Part shown: positions 1-7,255 of the stretch, piece after piece
Numbering within the stretch: position 1 is the stretch's first letter
Layout of the letters: each line of letters begins with the position of its first letter
DNA from: Prevotella sp.
GTDB taxonomy: Bacteria > Bacteroidota > Bacteroidia > Bacteroidales > Bacteroidaceae
Length of the DNA stretch: 50,039 nt
Direction of reading: 5' to 3'
Assembly (NCBI GenBank): GCA_017417465.1
Contig: JAFPZD010000125.1
Coordinates: forward strand, 1 to 50,039
The notes under the pieces: model-generated
What the model was told of the DNA's origin: nothing
The model's database searches: none
The model's input: only the letters and a program-made list of their open reading frames with translations
Program-made: the position numbers and the translations under genes

Positions 1-145
1 ACAGATTTAAGGATAAATAACAAAAAACTTAGCTTTTGGAGAGGGGAATGGGCGCAAAAAGCCCCGCGAAATCACTTTCACAGGGCTTATAAGGGTGTTT
101 ACAGATGAAACTATATAGGGGATAGAATAGCGGATTCTTTATTCA

Positions 146-278
146 AGTTCCGCAAGTTCAGAAACAGTCGAATGTAGGGGCAGGCCCGATGCCAGATGCG
201 CACGCCGGTCACGGTGCGCTTCGCACATACCACCTGATGGCGGTACGGATCAAAAAGAACGTGGAAGCTTGCGGAACT
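146..278. repeat. Inverted repeat, 11-bp arms
   Basis: AGTTCCGCAAG at 146-156 is the exact reverse complement of CTTGCGGAACT at 268-278. A related sequence (AAGTTGCGGAAGTTGAAT) lies at 566-583. The 133-bp unit could be a small palindromic element or a remnant of a mobile element. No transposase is visible. Confidence 0.45.
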
Positions 279-297
279 CCAGTCAACTAAAATGCGC

Positions 298-389
298 ATT
301 AACAAAAAAACATCCCGCTCATCCCGCTCATCCCGCGCCTAAATTTAGGTGCGGGATGAGCGGGATGAGCGGGATGTTTTTTTGTTAAT
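298..389. terminator. Very long hairpin, 46-bp arms, likely bidirectional terminator
   Basis: The 92-nt sequence folds on itself with no loop beyond its AAATTT centre. The arms (298-343 and 344-389) are complementary throughout except for one G-U pair. Each arm contains nearly three copies of a 9-mer (CATCCCGCT on the left) and is bounded by a run of seven A or T, so either strand would end in a U-tract. No gene ends nearby inside the window; it may serve a gene left of position 1. Confidence 0.7.
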
Positions 390-433
390 TCGAATCCGTT
401 TTTGTTTTTCTACCCTTCATTTTTCATTCACAA

Positions 434-496
434 CTCGTGAATCCCGAGATTCAGCTCGTGAATCCCGAGATTCAGCTCGCAAAACCCGAGATTCAG
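434..496. repeat. 21-nt tandem repeat, 3 copies
   Basis: Units start at 434, 455 and 476. The first two are identical (CTCGTGAATCCCGAGATTCA plus G); the third differs at a few bases. Each unit has internal dyad symmetry (GAATC then GATTC, four bases apart). An inverted copy of the core lies at 591-604 (TCTCGGGATTCACG). There are no spacers, so this is not a CRISPR array. Confidence 0.8.
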
Positions 497-643
497 AATT
501 CATCTCGCGAATATAGAGAGCTACCGCTGTCAAGCCCCGTTGGGGCTTTGCACACAGTGTTTCATAAGTTGCGGAAGTTGAATTAATTAATCTCGGGATT
601 CACGGAAATCCACTTTTCACTTATCACTTTTAACTTTTAAACT

Positions 644-721
644 AAAAAAGAACCCTCACTTCCCACACTTCCCACACCTGAATTTGGGTGTGGGAAGTGT
701 GGGAAGTGAGGGTTCTTTTTT
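644..721. terminator. Long hairpin terminator, 35-bp perfect arms
   Basis: Arms 644-678 and 687-721 are perfectly complementary, with an 8-nt loop containing AATTT. Six A begin the left arm and six T end the right arm. Each arm is built from 10-mer repeats (left arm: CACTTCCCA units). It lies eight bases past the stop codon of the minus-strand propeller gene, so it most likely terminates the M6/OPT/propeller operon. Confidence 0.8.
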
Positions 722-728
722 GGTTTAT

Positions 729-2306
729 CTAACGAAAATTCGGAAGTTCAACCTTGTAGATGCGGTTGTCAGACAGCAGGTAGGCACTGGCAGGTCCGAA
801 GACGACCTGCTCGAAGGGAATGGTGACACGCAGCTCTGGCAGCCCCAGCTCGTGGATGGCTATGAGCTCCTGCTGCGGGTAGCGTCGGTAAATCCACACC
901 TGGTCGCCCTGCTTGTGGACGGGCATGTAAAGCTGGGCGTTGTTGTAGTGTTCCCAGATGTCTAAGTGCTCATTGACAACGTAGGCATCGCCTTTGTCGG
1001 TCTGCACCAGGCAGTTCTGCCCGTCGAAGTCGAACGGCTCGTAAGTTCCCTTGAGCGCATAGTTGATATAGATGGGGGTATGAGCCATCGCCATCAGCCG
1101 ACCGTAGCGCTGCTGGTTCCATGGAACGACGGTTACGGTGGAATCGCGCAAGTCTGACTTATAGGCCAGGCCGTCGTCGAACATCATGTAGACGCCCCGC
1201 TGGGTGAGCATGGCATCCGATACGATGTCCTTCTTCATCGTAAGCATGTTCATAAAGAGCTGGTGGCCGTCCTTGCGGTCGAAAGCGGCAATGAACGGGC
1301 GCCCCATCTTCGCGGGCTGTCCGCCATTACGCAGGCCATAGCCCATGTTGAACATGTAGAGCAGCGAGTCGTCGGCCATCAGGACGGAGCGTGCTGCCGT
1401 CTTCGAGGGCAGCGGCTGTTCCCACACCGGACGCAGCAGGCTGTCGAGGCAGACCACGTTGCGGCGGTCGGAGAAAAAGTAGTGGAGCGAGTCGGGCCTG
1501 ATGACCTCAGCGTAGAGCTTGGTGATGACATTCTTGTCGACGGGCATGTAGTAATAGCCACCGCCACCCATGGCAGCACCAAATGCCACCCCTCCGGCAA
1601 AAGCCGCCAGCCCGCTGAGCAAGAGGCCCTTCACGTCGTCGACACCCGTCTTGGCTTCGTAGACGTAGTTCTCGCCGGTAAGGGCGTCGAAGAGCAGCAC
1701 ATCGTCGTTGACCACCAACAGGCGCGTTGAGTCGATGCGCTGCACATTGTCCCAGCCCCAGTTGCGGTTGTGCGATGCCTTGATGCTCCACAGCTCCTGT
1801 CCGTTGTCCAGGCTGTAGGCATGCAGCCTCGGTGAGAACACCGAGCGGTCGTAGCCGATGACGACACCTGCAGAGTCGTCAATCTGGCGGATGTCGAAGT
1901 AATGCTGCCACACGTCATACCCCGTATTGATGTTGAGCAGCGTCACGTTGCCCTGAGTGTCGGTGAGCAGCACGCCCCGTCGCGACATGAGTGGCGACGA
2001 CCAGCGGTAGTCGTAGGCGTGTGTCCACAGCAGGCGGTTGTCCGCGAGGCTGACCATGCTGATTTCGCCCTTGTTCTTCCAGGTAGTGCCTTTCTTGTTC
2101 GTGTCGCGGAACATGACGAGCATGTAGCGCTCGTCGTTGCTGATCTTCATGTTGTAGACGCGCCGCCCGAAGTCAAGGTAGGGGGCTTCGACGGCAGTGT
2201 TGTCGATATGCCGCAGACCGATGGTGTCGATGCCCTGTGTCTGGCCATAAACGCTCGCAGCCATGCCGTTCAGGGCCAGGAGAAATGCCAGTAACACGCC
2301 TTTCAT
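729..2306 (-). CDS. PQQ-like beta-propeller protein, exported
   Basis: 525 aa. I start at the ATG at 2306 because it opens a clear signal peptide (MKGVLLAFLLALNGMAASVYG). The longer frame from 2444 would overlap the transporter gene upstream. The body shows repeated blade-like segments with DNRLLW, TGYDVW and NGQELW, typical of PQQ-like/WD40-like propellers. A glycine-rich hydrophobic stretch (about residues 240-265) interrupts the propeller and could be a loop or membrane-touching segment. It is the last gene of the protease/transporter operon, 44 bp after the OPT gene. It is probably periplasmic or outer-membrane associated. Ligand and role are unknown; no enzyme motif is visible. Confidence 0.75.
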   Translation of the reverse strand: MKGVLLAFLLALNGMAASVYGQTQGIDTIGLRHIDNTAVEAPYLDFGRRVYNMKISNDERYMLVMFRDTNKKGTTWKNKGEISMVSLADNRLLWTHAYDYRWSSPLMSRRGVLLTDTQGNVTLLNINTGYDVWQHYFDIRQIDDSAGVVIGYDRSVFSPRLHAYSLDNGQELWSIKASHNRNWGWDNVQRIDSTRLLVVNDDVLLFDALTGENYVYEAKTGVDDVKGLLLSGLAAFAGGVAFGAAMGGGGYYYMPVDKNVITKLYAEVIRPDSLHYFFSDRRNVVCLDSLLRPVWEQPLPSKTAARSVLMADDSLLYMFNMGYGLRNGGQPAKMGRPFIAAFDRKDGHQLFMNMLTMKKDIVSDAMLTQRGVYMMFDDGLAYKSDLRDSTVTVVPWNQQRYGRLMAMAHTPIYINYALKGTYEPFDFDGQNCLVQTDKGDAYVVNEHLDIWEHYNNAQLYMPVHKQGDQVWIYRRYPQQELIAIHELGLPELRVTIPFEQVVFGPASAYLLSDNRIYKVELPNFR

Positions 2307-2350
2307 GCTTTTCTTCAATCTTCGAATGTCAATCTTCAATTTCTCTCCGG

Positions 2351-4336
2351 TCACGCAGCCTTCTTCGACGCCCAGACGAAGTAGCCGATGAGTAGGACGT
2401 AGGCTGCCAGCGCGCAGAACTCGCTGAGCGGATTCTGCATCCACGCCTCAGAGACGAAGTTCAGATTGCCGAAGCGCATCAGCGCACTGACCACGCCCAT
2501 CAGTGCGCCACCGGCGATGAAGCCACTGGCGATGAGCGTGCCACGTTCACCACGAGCCTGATTAACAGCCTGGTCCTTCGAACGGGTGGTAACGAACCAG
2601 TTAACGGCGCCGCCCACGAGCAGCGGAATATTGAGCTGCAGGGGGATGAACATACCCAGTGCAACAGGTAGGGCGGGAATCTTGAAGAACGTCAGCACGA
2701 GGGCTATCAGCGCACCAATGCCATAGAGCAGCCACGGCGCCCCCTGTCCGTTCATCACCGGCTCGATGACGGCAGCCATGGCGTTGGCCTGCGGAGCGGC
2801 CAGCTCGCCGGAAGCGAAGCCGTAAGTCTCGTTGAGCAGCATGATGACACCACCCACCGTGGCGGCCGACACCAGCGTACCGAGGAACTTCCACGACTCC
2901 TGTTTGCGGGGCGTCGTGCCAATCCAATAACCTATCTTCAGGTCGGTGATAAAGCAGCCAGCCATCGACAAGGCAGTGCAGACCACACCACCCATAATGA
3001 GTGCGGCCACCATGCCCTCGGTACCACTCAGGCCTACGGCAGCCAAGACGACGGAGGCGAGGATCAGCGTCATGAGCGTCATACCACTGACGGGGTTCGA
3101 GCCCACGATGGCGATGGCGTTGGCGGCCACCGTCGTGAATAGGAAGGCAATGACGGTGACCAGCAGGATGCTCACGACAGCAAACCACAGGTTGTGCATG
3201 ACGCCCAGCCAGAAGAATACGAACGTGATGACCAGAGCAGCCAGCGAAGCAATAGCGATAAACTTGAACGACAGGTCACGAGCTGTTCGAGGCTGATGAG
3301 CCGTATCGGCAGAGGCTCCACCCTTCAACTCGCGGCCAGCCAGCGAGACAGCACTCTTGATAATGCCCCACGATTTGATGATGCCGATGATGCCAGCCAT
3401 GGCGATGCCGCCAATACCGATGGAGCGGGCGTAAGTGGTGAAGATGGCCTCTGGCGACATCTCGCCGACGGTCACTGCTGCTGTCGCGCTGCCAATGGTG
3501 AGCACCTGGTCGTGGAACAATACGCCAATGGCGGGGACGACGAGCCACCAGATGAACAGTGAGCCGAGGCAGATAAACATGGCGTACTTCAGGCCAATGA
3601 TATAGCCAAGGCCAAGCACAGCAGCCGAGGTGTTCACCTTGAACACCACCTTTGCCTTGTCAGCCAGCGCTACGCCCCAGTCCATCATACGGGTGGTGAC
3701 ATTCTCGTTCCACCAGCCAAAGGTAGCCACGATGAAGTCATAGAGTCCGCCAATAAGGCCGGCAAGCAGCAACGGCTTGGCCTGGTCGCCACCCTTGGCA
3801 CCGCTGACCAGCACCTGCGTGGTAGCGGTAGCCTCAGGGAAGGGGTACTTGCCGTGCATGTCGCTGACAAAGTACTTACGGAACGGGATGAGGAACAGGA
3901 TGCCAAGGGCACCACCCAAAGCAGAGGCCATGAACACCTTGAGGAACGAAGCCGACATCTCGGGATACTTGGCCTGAAGGATATAGATGGCAGGCAGCGT
4001 GAAGATAGCACCAGCCACCACGGCACCTGAGCAGGCACCGATGCTCTGAATGATGACATTCTCGCCCAAAGCCTTGGAGCGCTTCGTGGCGGTCGACACG
4101 CCCACGGCAATGATAGCAATGGGGATGGCGGCCTCGAACACCTGGCCCACCTTCAGGCCCAGGTAGGCGGCAGCGGCCGAAAAGAGCACGGCCATCAATA
4201 CGCCCCACGTCACCGACCAAGTGTTCACTTCAGGGAACTGTCCGCCTGACGGCAGCATCGGCTCATAGTTCTCACCTTCGTGCAACTCCCGGAAAGCGTT
4301 CTCGGGCAGCTGTTGTTTCATCTCTTTATCTTCCAT
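2351..4336 (-). CDS. OPT family oligopeptide transporter
   Basis: 661 aa, almost entirely hydrophobic, with about 14-16 predicted membrane helices. The N-terminal block (TWGVLMAVLFSAAAAYLGLK, then GQVFEAAIPIAIIAVGVS) and the later NAIAIVGSNPVSGMT segment are characteristic of bacterial OPT transporters. These are inner-membrane symporters of short peptides (some relatives carry metal chelates). The start at 4336 (MEDKEMKQQL) is followed by a second possible ATG five codons on. It sits between the secreted M6 protease (63 bp upstream) and the propeller gene (44 bp downstream), suggesting uptake of peptides released outside. The upstream gap holds a heptamer tandem repeat. Confidence 0.9.
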   Translation of the reverse strand: MEDKEMKQQLPENAFRELHEGENYEPMLPSGGQFPEVNTWSVTWGVLMAVLFSAAAAYLGLKVGQVFEAAIPIAIIAVGVSTATKRSKALGENVIIQSIGACSGAVVAGAIFTLPAIYILQAKYPEMSASFLKVFMASALGGALGILFLIPFRKYFVSDMHGKYPFPEATATTQVLVSGAKGGDQAKPLLLAGLIGGLYDFIVATFGWWNENVTTRMMDWGVALADKAKVVFKVNTSAAVLGLGYIIGLKYAMFICLGSLFIWWLVVPAIGVLFHDQVLTIGSATAAVTVGEMSPEAIFTTYARSIGIGGIAMAGIIGIIKSWGIIKSAVSLAGRELKGGASADTAHQPRTARDLSFKFIAIASLAALVITFVFFWLGVMHNLWFAVVSILLVTVIAFLFTTVAANAIAIVGSNPVSGMTLMTLILASVVLAAVGLSGTEGMVAALIMGGVVCTALSMAGCFITDLKIGYWIGTTPRKQESWKFLGTLVSAATVGGVIMLLNETYGFASGELAAPQANAMAAVIEPVMNGQGAPWLLYGIGALIALVLTFFKIPALPVALGMFIPLQLNIPLLVGGAVNWFVTTRSKDQAVNQARGERGTLIASGFIAGGALMGVVSALMRFGNLNFVSEAWMQNPLSEFCALAAYVLLIGYFVWASKKAA

Positions 4337-4366
4337 ACTCTTAATTCATAATGCATCATGCATATT

Positions 4367-4401
4367 CTAACTCCTAATTCCTAACTCCTAACTCCTAACT
4401 C
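4367..4401. repeat. Heptamer tandem repeat (CTAACTC), 5 copies
   Basis: Five consecutive 7-mers, four CTAACTC and one CTAATTC, lie between the OPT start (4336) and the M6 stop codon (4400-4402) and run into that stop codon. On the transcribed strand this is GAGTTAG repeated in the 5' leader of the transporter gene. Confidence 0.85.
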
Positions 4402-6937
4402 ACTTCACCATCACCTTGTGGCCACCCTTGATGACAAGGCCGCGGTAAGTGTCGTTGACACGCTGTCCAGAGAGGTTGTAGCCGGGCTGGGCACTCTGCG
4501 GCACGTCGTTGCCAACGGCCATAATGGCACTGGGCGCATCGACTTCGACGGGTGATTCCAACAGCTTCAGTTCGTTGATGACACCCACGTTCTTCGCCGT
4601 GTTAGTTCCGAAGATAGCAGTCACATCGAAGTATTTGCCCGCATAGTCGGTAGGCACTGTAATGTTCTTGATCTGGAAAGCGTTAAAGAGTCGGGCACGA
4701 TGGTCGCCACTGACGGCCCAGATACCACCGTCGGACACCCAGTGGGTGGCCTTCACCAGCACCAGGTCGCAGTAGTCAGCCTCGGTCAGCTCCTTAAGTG
4801 TCACGGGCCTCGGCTCGACGGGCGTGCTGCTGGCTGTCACTGTCACATCAGCCACCGACGACTTGCCCGCGACATTTTCGAGTACGGGCATGCCATTGTC
4901 ATTGACGCGCTTACCGTAGACAAAGCCCTCGAGCACGTCGTCCTTGGCAACGCTCAGGCCCGTGTTACGCAGGATCATAGCCCCGGAGCCATCGCGCACG
5001 TAGATGTCCTTCTTATAAGCGTAGAGCACCTGCGCCCCCTGGAACGGCAGGGCAGCCACAGCACCGTCGTCCATCTGGCGGAAGGCGCTGATACTCTCGG
5101 CAATGGTCAAGGGCTCAACGGTGACGACACAGGAGGCTACGAGGCCATTGTCGCTGGTGACGGTGATGGTAGCGGTGCCCGCACTGACGCCTGTTATGCG
5201 CCCCGTCTGGTCGACGGTAGCCACGCTGGCATTGTCGGATGCCCACGTCAGCTTAAACTTGGAATAGCTTGGCGTGGCCGTGGCGGTGAGCACACGCTGA
5301 AGACCCTCGCCAACGGCAAATGCCTCGGGCAAAGAGAGTTCCTGCAGCACGAACGTATCGAACACGTCGAAAGTGATGACGCCATCAGATTCCTGAATGT
5401 TCTTCAGTCCCAGCCGTGTCTCGGCTCCCGACCATGTGAGCAGGTTGGCCGGCGACGTGACGCGTGAGAGTTCCCTGACACGTGCCAATCCTGGGAACGT
5501 CGTCGTAGAGACAGTGCCGCCTGCGCGCAACAGCTGGTAGTACATGTGCTTGGGGTTTGTGTTCACCTGGTTGTTTCTCCACGCGTTCACGTTGGTAGAA
5601 TCTATACGGAAGACGCACATGCCAGTGGCAGGAATGTAGCGGTCCCACTTGGTACGCTGTCGGTTCTCAAGCAGGAAATACTCCTTGCTGACAGGCGTGT
5701 TGATGCGATAGCCCGTGTTGCTCAGCTCAAGACTCTCCATCGAGAAGCTGCCCTCTCCGTCGATGGTCTGCGGCGTGGCGAAGCCCATGGCGTAACGCTC
5801 ATAGAGCGTATAGCCACAAGGCGTGCGACCGTAGTTCAGGTAACTGCCCCCCGCCATGATGTCAAACTCAGCAGGATCGTCGGTCTGCCCGTCCTCCTCG
5901 TAATTAGTGTCGTAGAAGTCGGCCAAGCCCAGCACATGGGTGAACTCATGGCAGATGGTGCCAATACCATCCATATAAGGAGACTTCTCAGAACCGTCGA
6001 GCTCAGTCGAGCAGGCGCAGCGGCCCAACCGGACGCCGTCTTTATTAATATACTGAGGCTGCCCAAAGGCGCTGTACTGGAACAGCTGCGTAGCGTGCGG
6101 CCACAACAGGCGCTCGTCGTTGCCCGTGATGTTCGAGCCACAGCCGGCAAAGAGGAAGTAAATCATATCGACAATACCGTCTTTATCGCCATCGTAGAGA
6201 CTGAAGTCGACGATGTCGTCGGCCGCGTTGATGACATCCCTCATCAGCTGCATGGAGTTCTTGCCATCCTTTTCAGGGTAATACTGGCTCCGGTTGACCA
6301 TGACAGGTCCGACAAGGTCGAACTTGGGCTGGAACATGCCGTTGGAGTTGTCGCGATAGTAGTCGTGGACGCTGCCTGTACACTCCACCCACTTGCCATC
6401 CTTGTCGGCGTAGCCAGTGTAGTTCTCAGAGTTGACCATCTGCTCCATGATCTCTAAATAGTCATCGCGTTGGAACTCCTTATCGTTGTACTCGACAAGG
6501 ATGATGAGGCCACGCATCTTTGTAAAGTCGTAGCCAGGGGCTTTTTGGCGTGCACGGGCCTGTGCCTGACGCTCTGCCTCTGCCAAGCGCTCGTCGGACA
6601 CACGCGATGACATTTGTGGCACCAGATACTTGTTCACGCCATCCAGATAGGCCTTCTCAGAGGCACTGCGGCTTTCGGCATCGTGTGCCACGTGGTTGGT
6701 AGGGATCAGCTGTCCGCCACTAAGGGCCGCATAGACATAATAGCCCCGGTGGTCATTGACGACCGAGTAGCCGTCGGTAGTGGTATTAAAATGGAGGTAC
6801 TCGTCACCATGCAGACGGATGGTGACCGTCGAGCCATCGGGCTGTTGCGCCTTGTAACTGCCTGGCTTTGCGGGCACGGCGAACATGGTGGCGGCGTGAA
6901 GCAGCACACCCAGCAACAGGACTGTCAGTTTCTTCAT
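4400..6937 (-). CDS. Secreted M6-type metalloprotease with T9SS-like tail
   Basis: 845 aa from the ATG at 6937, which begins a signal peptide (MKKLTVLLLGVLLHAATMFA). An in-frame TTG at 6976 falls inside the -7 promoter box, so it cannot be the start. The N-terminal region (AVPAKPGSYKAQQPDGS) is typical of Bacteroidetes M6 (immune inhibitor A-like) proteases. The catalytic zinc motif is HEFTHVLGLADFYD at about residues 330-343 (HExxHxxGxxD). A later segment (about 570-650, with SDNASVATVDQTGRITGVSAG) is a Big_2 Ig-like domain. The last ~25 residues (SGQRV...GLVIKGGHKVMVK) resemble a type A T9SS sorting signal. First gene of its operon, with its own promoter. Paralogue of the gene at 33373. It probably degrades extracellular protein. 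Confidence 0.88.
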   Translation of the reverse strand: MKKLTVLLLGVLLHAATMFAVPAKPGSYKAQQPDGSTVTIRLHGDEYLHFNTTTDGYSVVNDHRGYYVYAALSGGQLIPTNHVAHDAESRSASEKAYLDGVNKYLVPQMSSRVSDERLAEAERQAQARARQKAPGYDFTKMRGLIILVEYNDKEFQRDDYLEIMEQMVNSENYTGYADKDGKWVECTGSVHDYYRDNSNGMFQPKFDLVGPVMVNRSQYYPEKDGKNSMQLMRDVINAADDIVDFSLYDGDKDGIVDMIYFLFAGCGSNITGNDERLLWPHATQLFQYSAFGQPQYINKDGVRLGRCACSTELDGSEKSPYMDGIGTICHEFTHVLGLADFYDTNYEEDGQTDDPAEFDIMAGGSYLNYGRTPCGYTLYERYAMGFATPQTIDGEGSFSMESLELSNTGYRINTPVSKEYFLLENRQRTKWDRYIPATGMCVFRIDSTNVNAWRNNQVNTNPKHMYYQLLRAGGTVSTTTFPGLARVRELSRVTSPANLLTWSGAETRLGLKNIQESDGVITFDVFDTFVLQELSLPEAFAVGEGLQRVLTATATPSYSKFKLTWASDNASVATVDQTGRITGVSAGTATITVTSDNGLVASCVVTVEPLTIAESISAFRQMDDGAVAALPFQGAQVLYAYKKDIYVRDGSGAMILRNTGLSVAKDDVLEGFVYGKRVNDNGMPVLENVAGKSSVADVTVTASSTPVEPRPVTLKELTEADYCDLVLVKATHWVSDGGIWAVSGDHRARLFNAFQIKNITVPTDYAGKYFDVTAIFGTNTAKNVGVINELKLLESPVEVDAPSAIMAVGNDVPQSAQPGYNLSGQRVNDTYRGLVIKGGHKVMVK

Positions 6938-6973
6938 AAGATAGATTTTGGTTATTACGTTCGTATCAGTCTG

Positions 6974-7005
6974 CAAAGATACGCACTTTTTCTGAGACCC
7001 ACAAA
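6974..7005 (-). promoter_or_regulatory. Bacteroidetes promoter for the M6/OPT/propeller operon
   Basis: On the minus strand TTTG (7002-7005) is followed after exactly 20 bp by TATCTTTG (6974-6981). This matches the known Bacteroidetes -33/-7 consensus (TTTG, 19-21 bp, TAnnTTTG). The start codon at 6937 is 36 bp downstream of the -7 box. Confidence 0.8.
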
Positions 7006-7043
7006 CAATTTAATACTATTTGACTATTTGACGACAAGCGGAG

Positions 7044-7103
7044 GTGCGGGGGTACGTCTTTTCGTGGGTACGGGGGTACGGGGGTACGGGGGTACGGAGG
7101 TGC
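7044..7103. repeat. Octamer tandem repeat (GGGTACGG)
   Basis: GTAC or GTGC recurs at 7044, 7052, 7068, 7076, 7084, 7092 and 7100, all in phase with an 8-bp period (7060 is degenerate). It lies just upstream of the -33 box of the M6 operon promoter. Confidence 0.75.
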
Positions 7104-7127
7104 GAGGATAGACCTTGAGCAAAAAAG

Positions 7128-7166
7128 AAAACAAGGAAAAACCGGGGTGAGGCTTTTCCTTGTTTT
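7128..7166. terminator. Terminator hairpin after the giant-protein gene
   Basis: AAAACAAGGAAAA (7128-7140) pairs perfectly with TTTTCCTTGTTTT (7154-7166) across a 13-nt GC-rich loop. Further A residues at 7121-7126 give a U-tract on the minus strand. It is about 90 bp past the stop codon at 7256. Confidence 0.65.
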
Positions 7167-7191
7167 TGATTGCGCATGGGGAGCGGGAGTG

Positions 7192-7210
7192 GCCGCGTTA
7201 ACAACGCGGC
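7192..7210. repeat. Short palindrome, with a near copy inside the giant gene
   Basis: 8-bp arms (GCCGCGTT / AACGCGGC) with a 3-nt loop. A near copy with the same 8+3+8 geometry and the same right flank lies at 14296-14314 within the coding region of the giant protein. Confidence 0.6.
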
Positions 7211-7255
7211 ATACAGGACGGAAGGCGGGGGACGGAAGGCGGGAGCCTTAGGTTG

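Larger units (their letters stand above)
1..728. other. Gene-free, repeat-rich region
   Basis: No convincing gene is seen. A 64-codon minus-strand frame at 111-305 has no recognisable motif and overlaps an inverted repeat. The stretch holds two very long hairpins (298-389 and 644-721), a 21-nt tandem repeat (434-496) and an inverted copy of its core at 591-604. It also holds three copies of a motif with core TTGCGGAA (146-156 inverted, 268-278 and 566-584 direct). The right-hand hairpin lies just beyond the stop codon of the propeller gene at 729 and probably ends that operon. Confidence 0.75.
6938..7255. other. Intergenic region between giant-protein gene and M6 operon
   Basis: 318 bp with no gene. 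From left to right it holds the M6 promoter (6974-7005), an octamer repeat phased on GTAC (7044-7103), a terminator hairpin (7128-7166), a short palindrome (7192-7210) and a G-rich stretch with repeats of ACGGAAGGCGGG before the stop codon of the giant gene. Confidence 0.8.

Noticed and set aside
111-305. 64-codon minus-strand frame near the left edge
   Set aside because: No homology recognised; it overlaps an inverted repeat and the edge of a giant hairpin, and has no promoter box.
2307-2444. N-terminal extension of the propeller gene to 2444
   Set aside because: It overlaps the 3' end of the OPT gene and precedes an evident signal peptide that starts at 2306.
6938-6976. TTG start of the M6 protease at 6976
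   Set aside because: It overlaps the -7 promoter box, so it would not be in the transcript. The ATG at 6937 starts a signal peptide.
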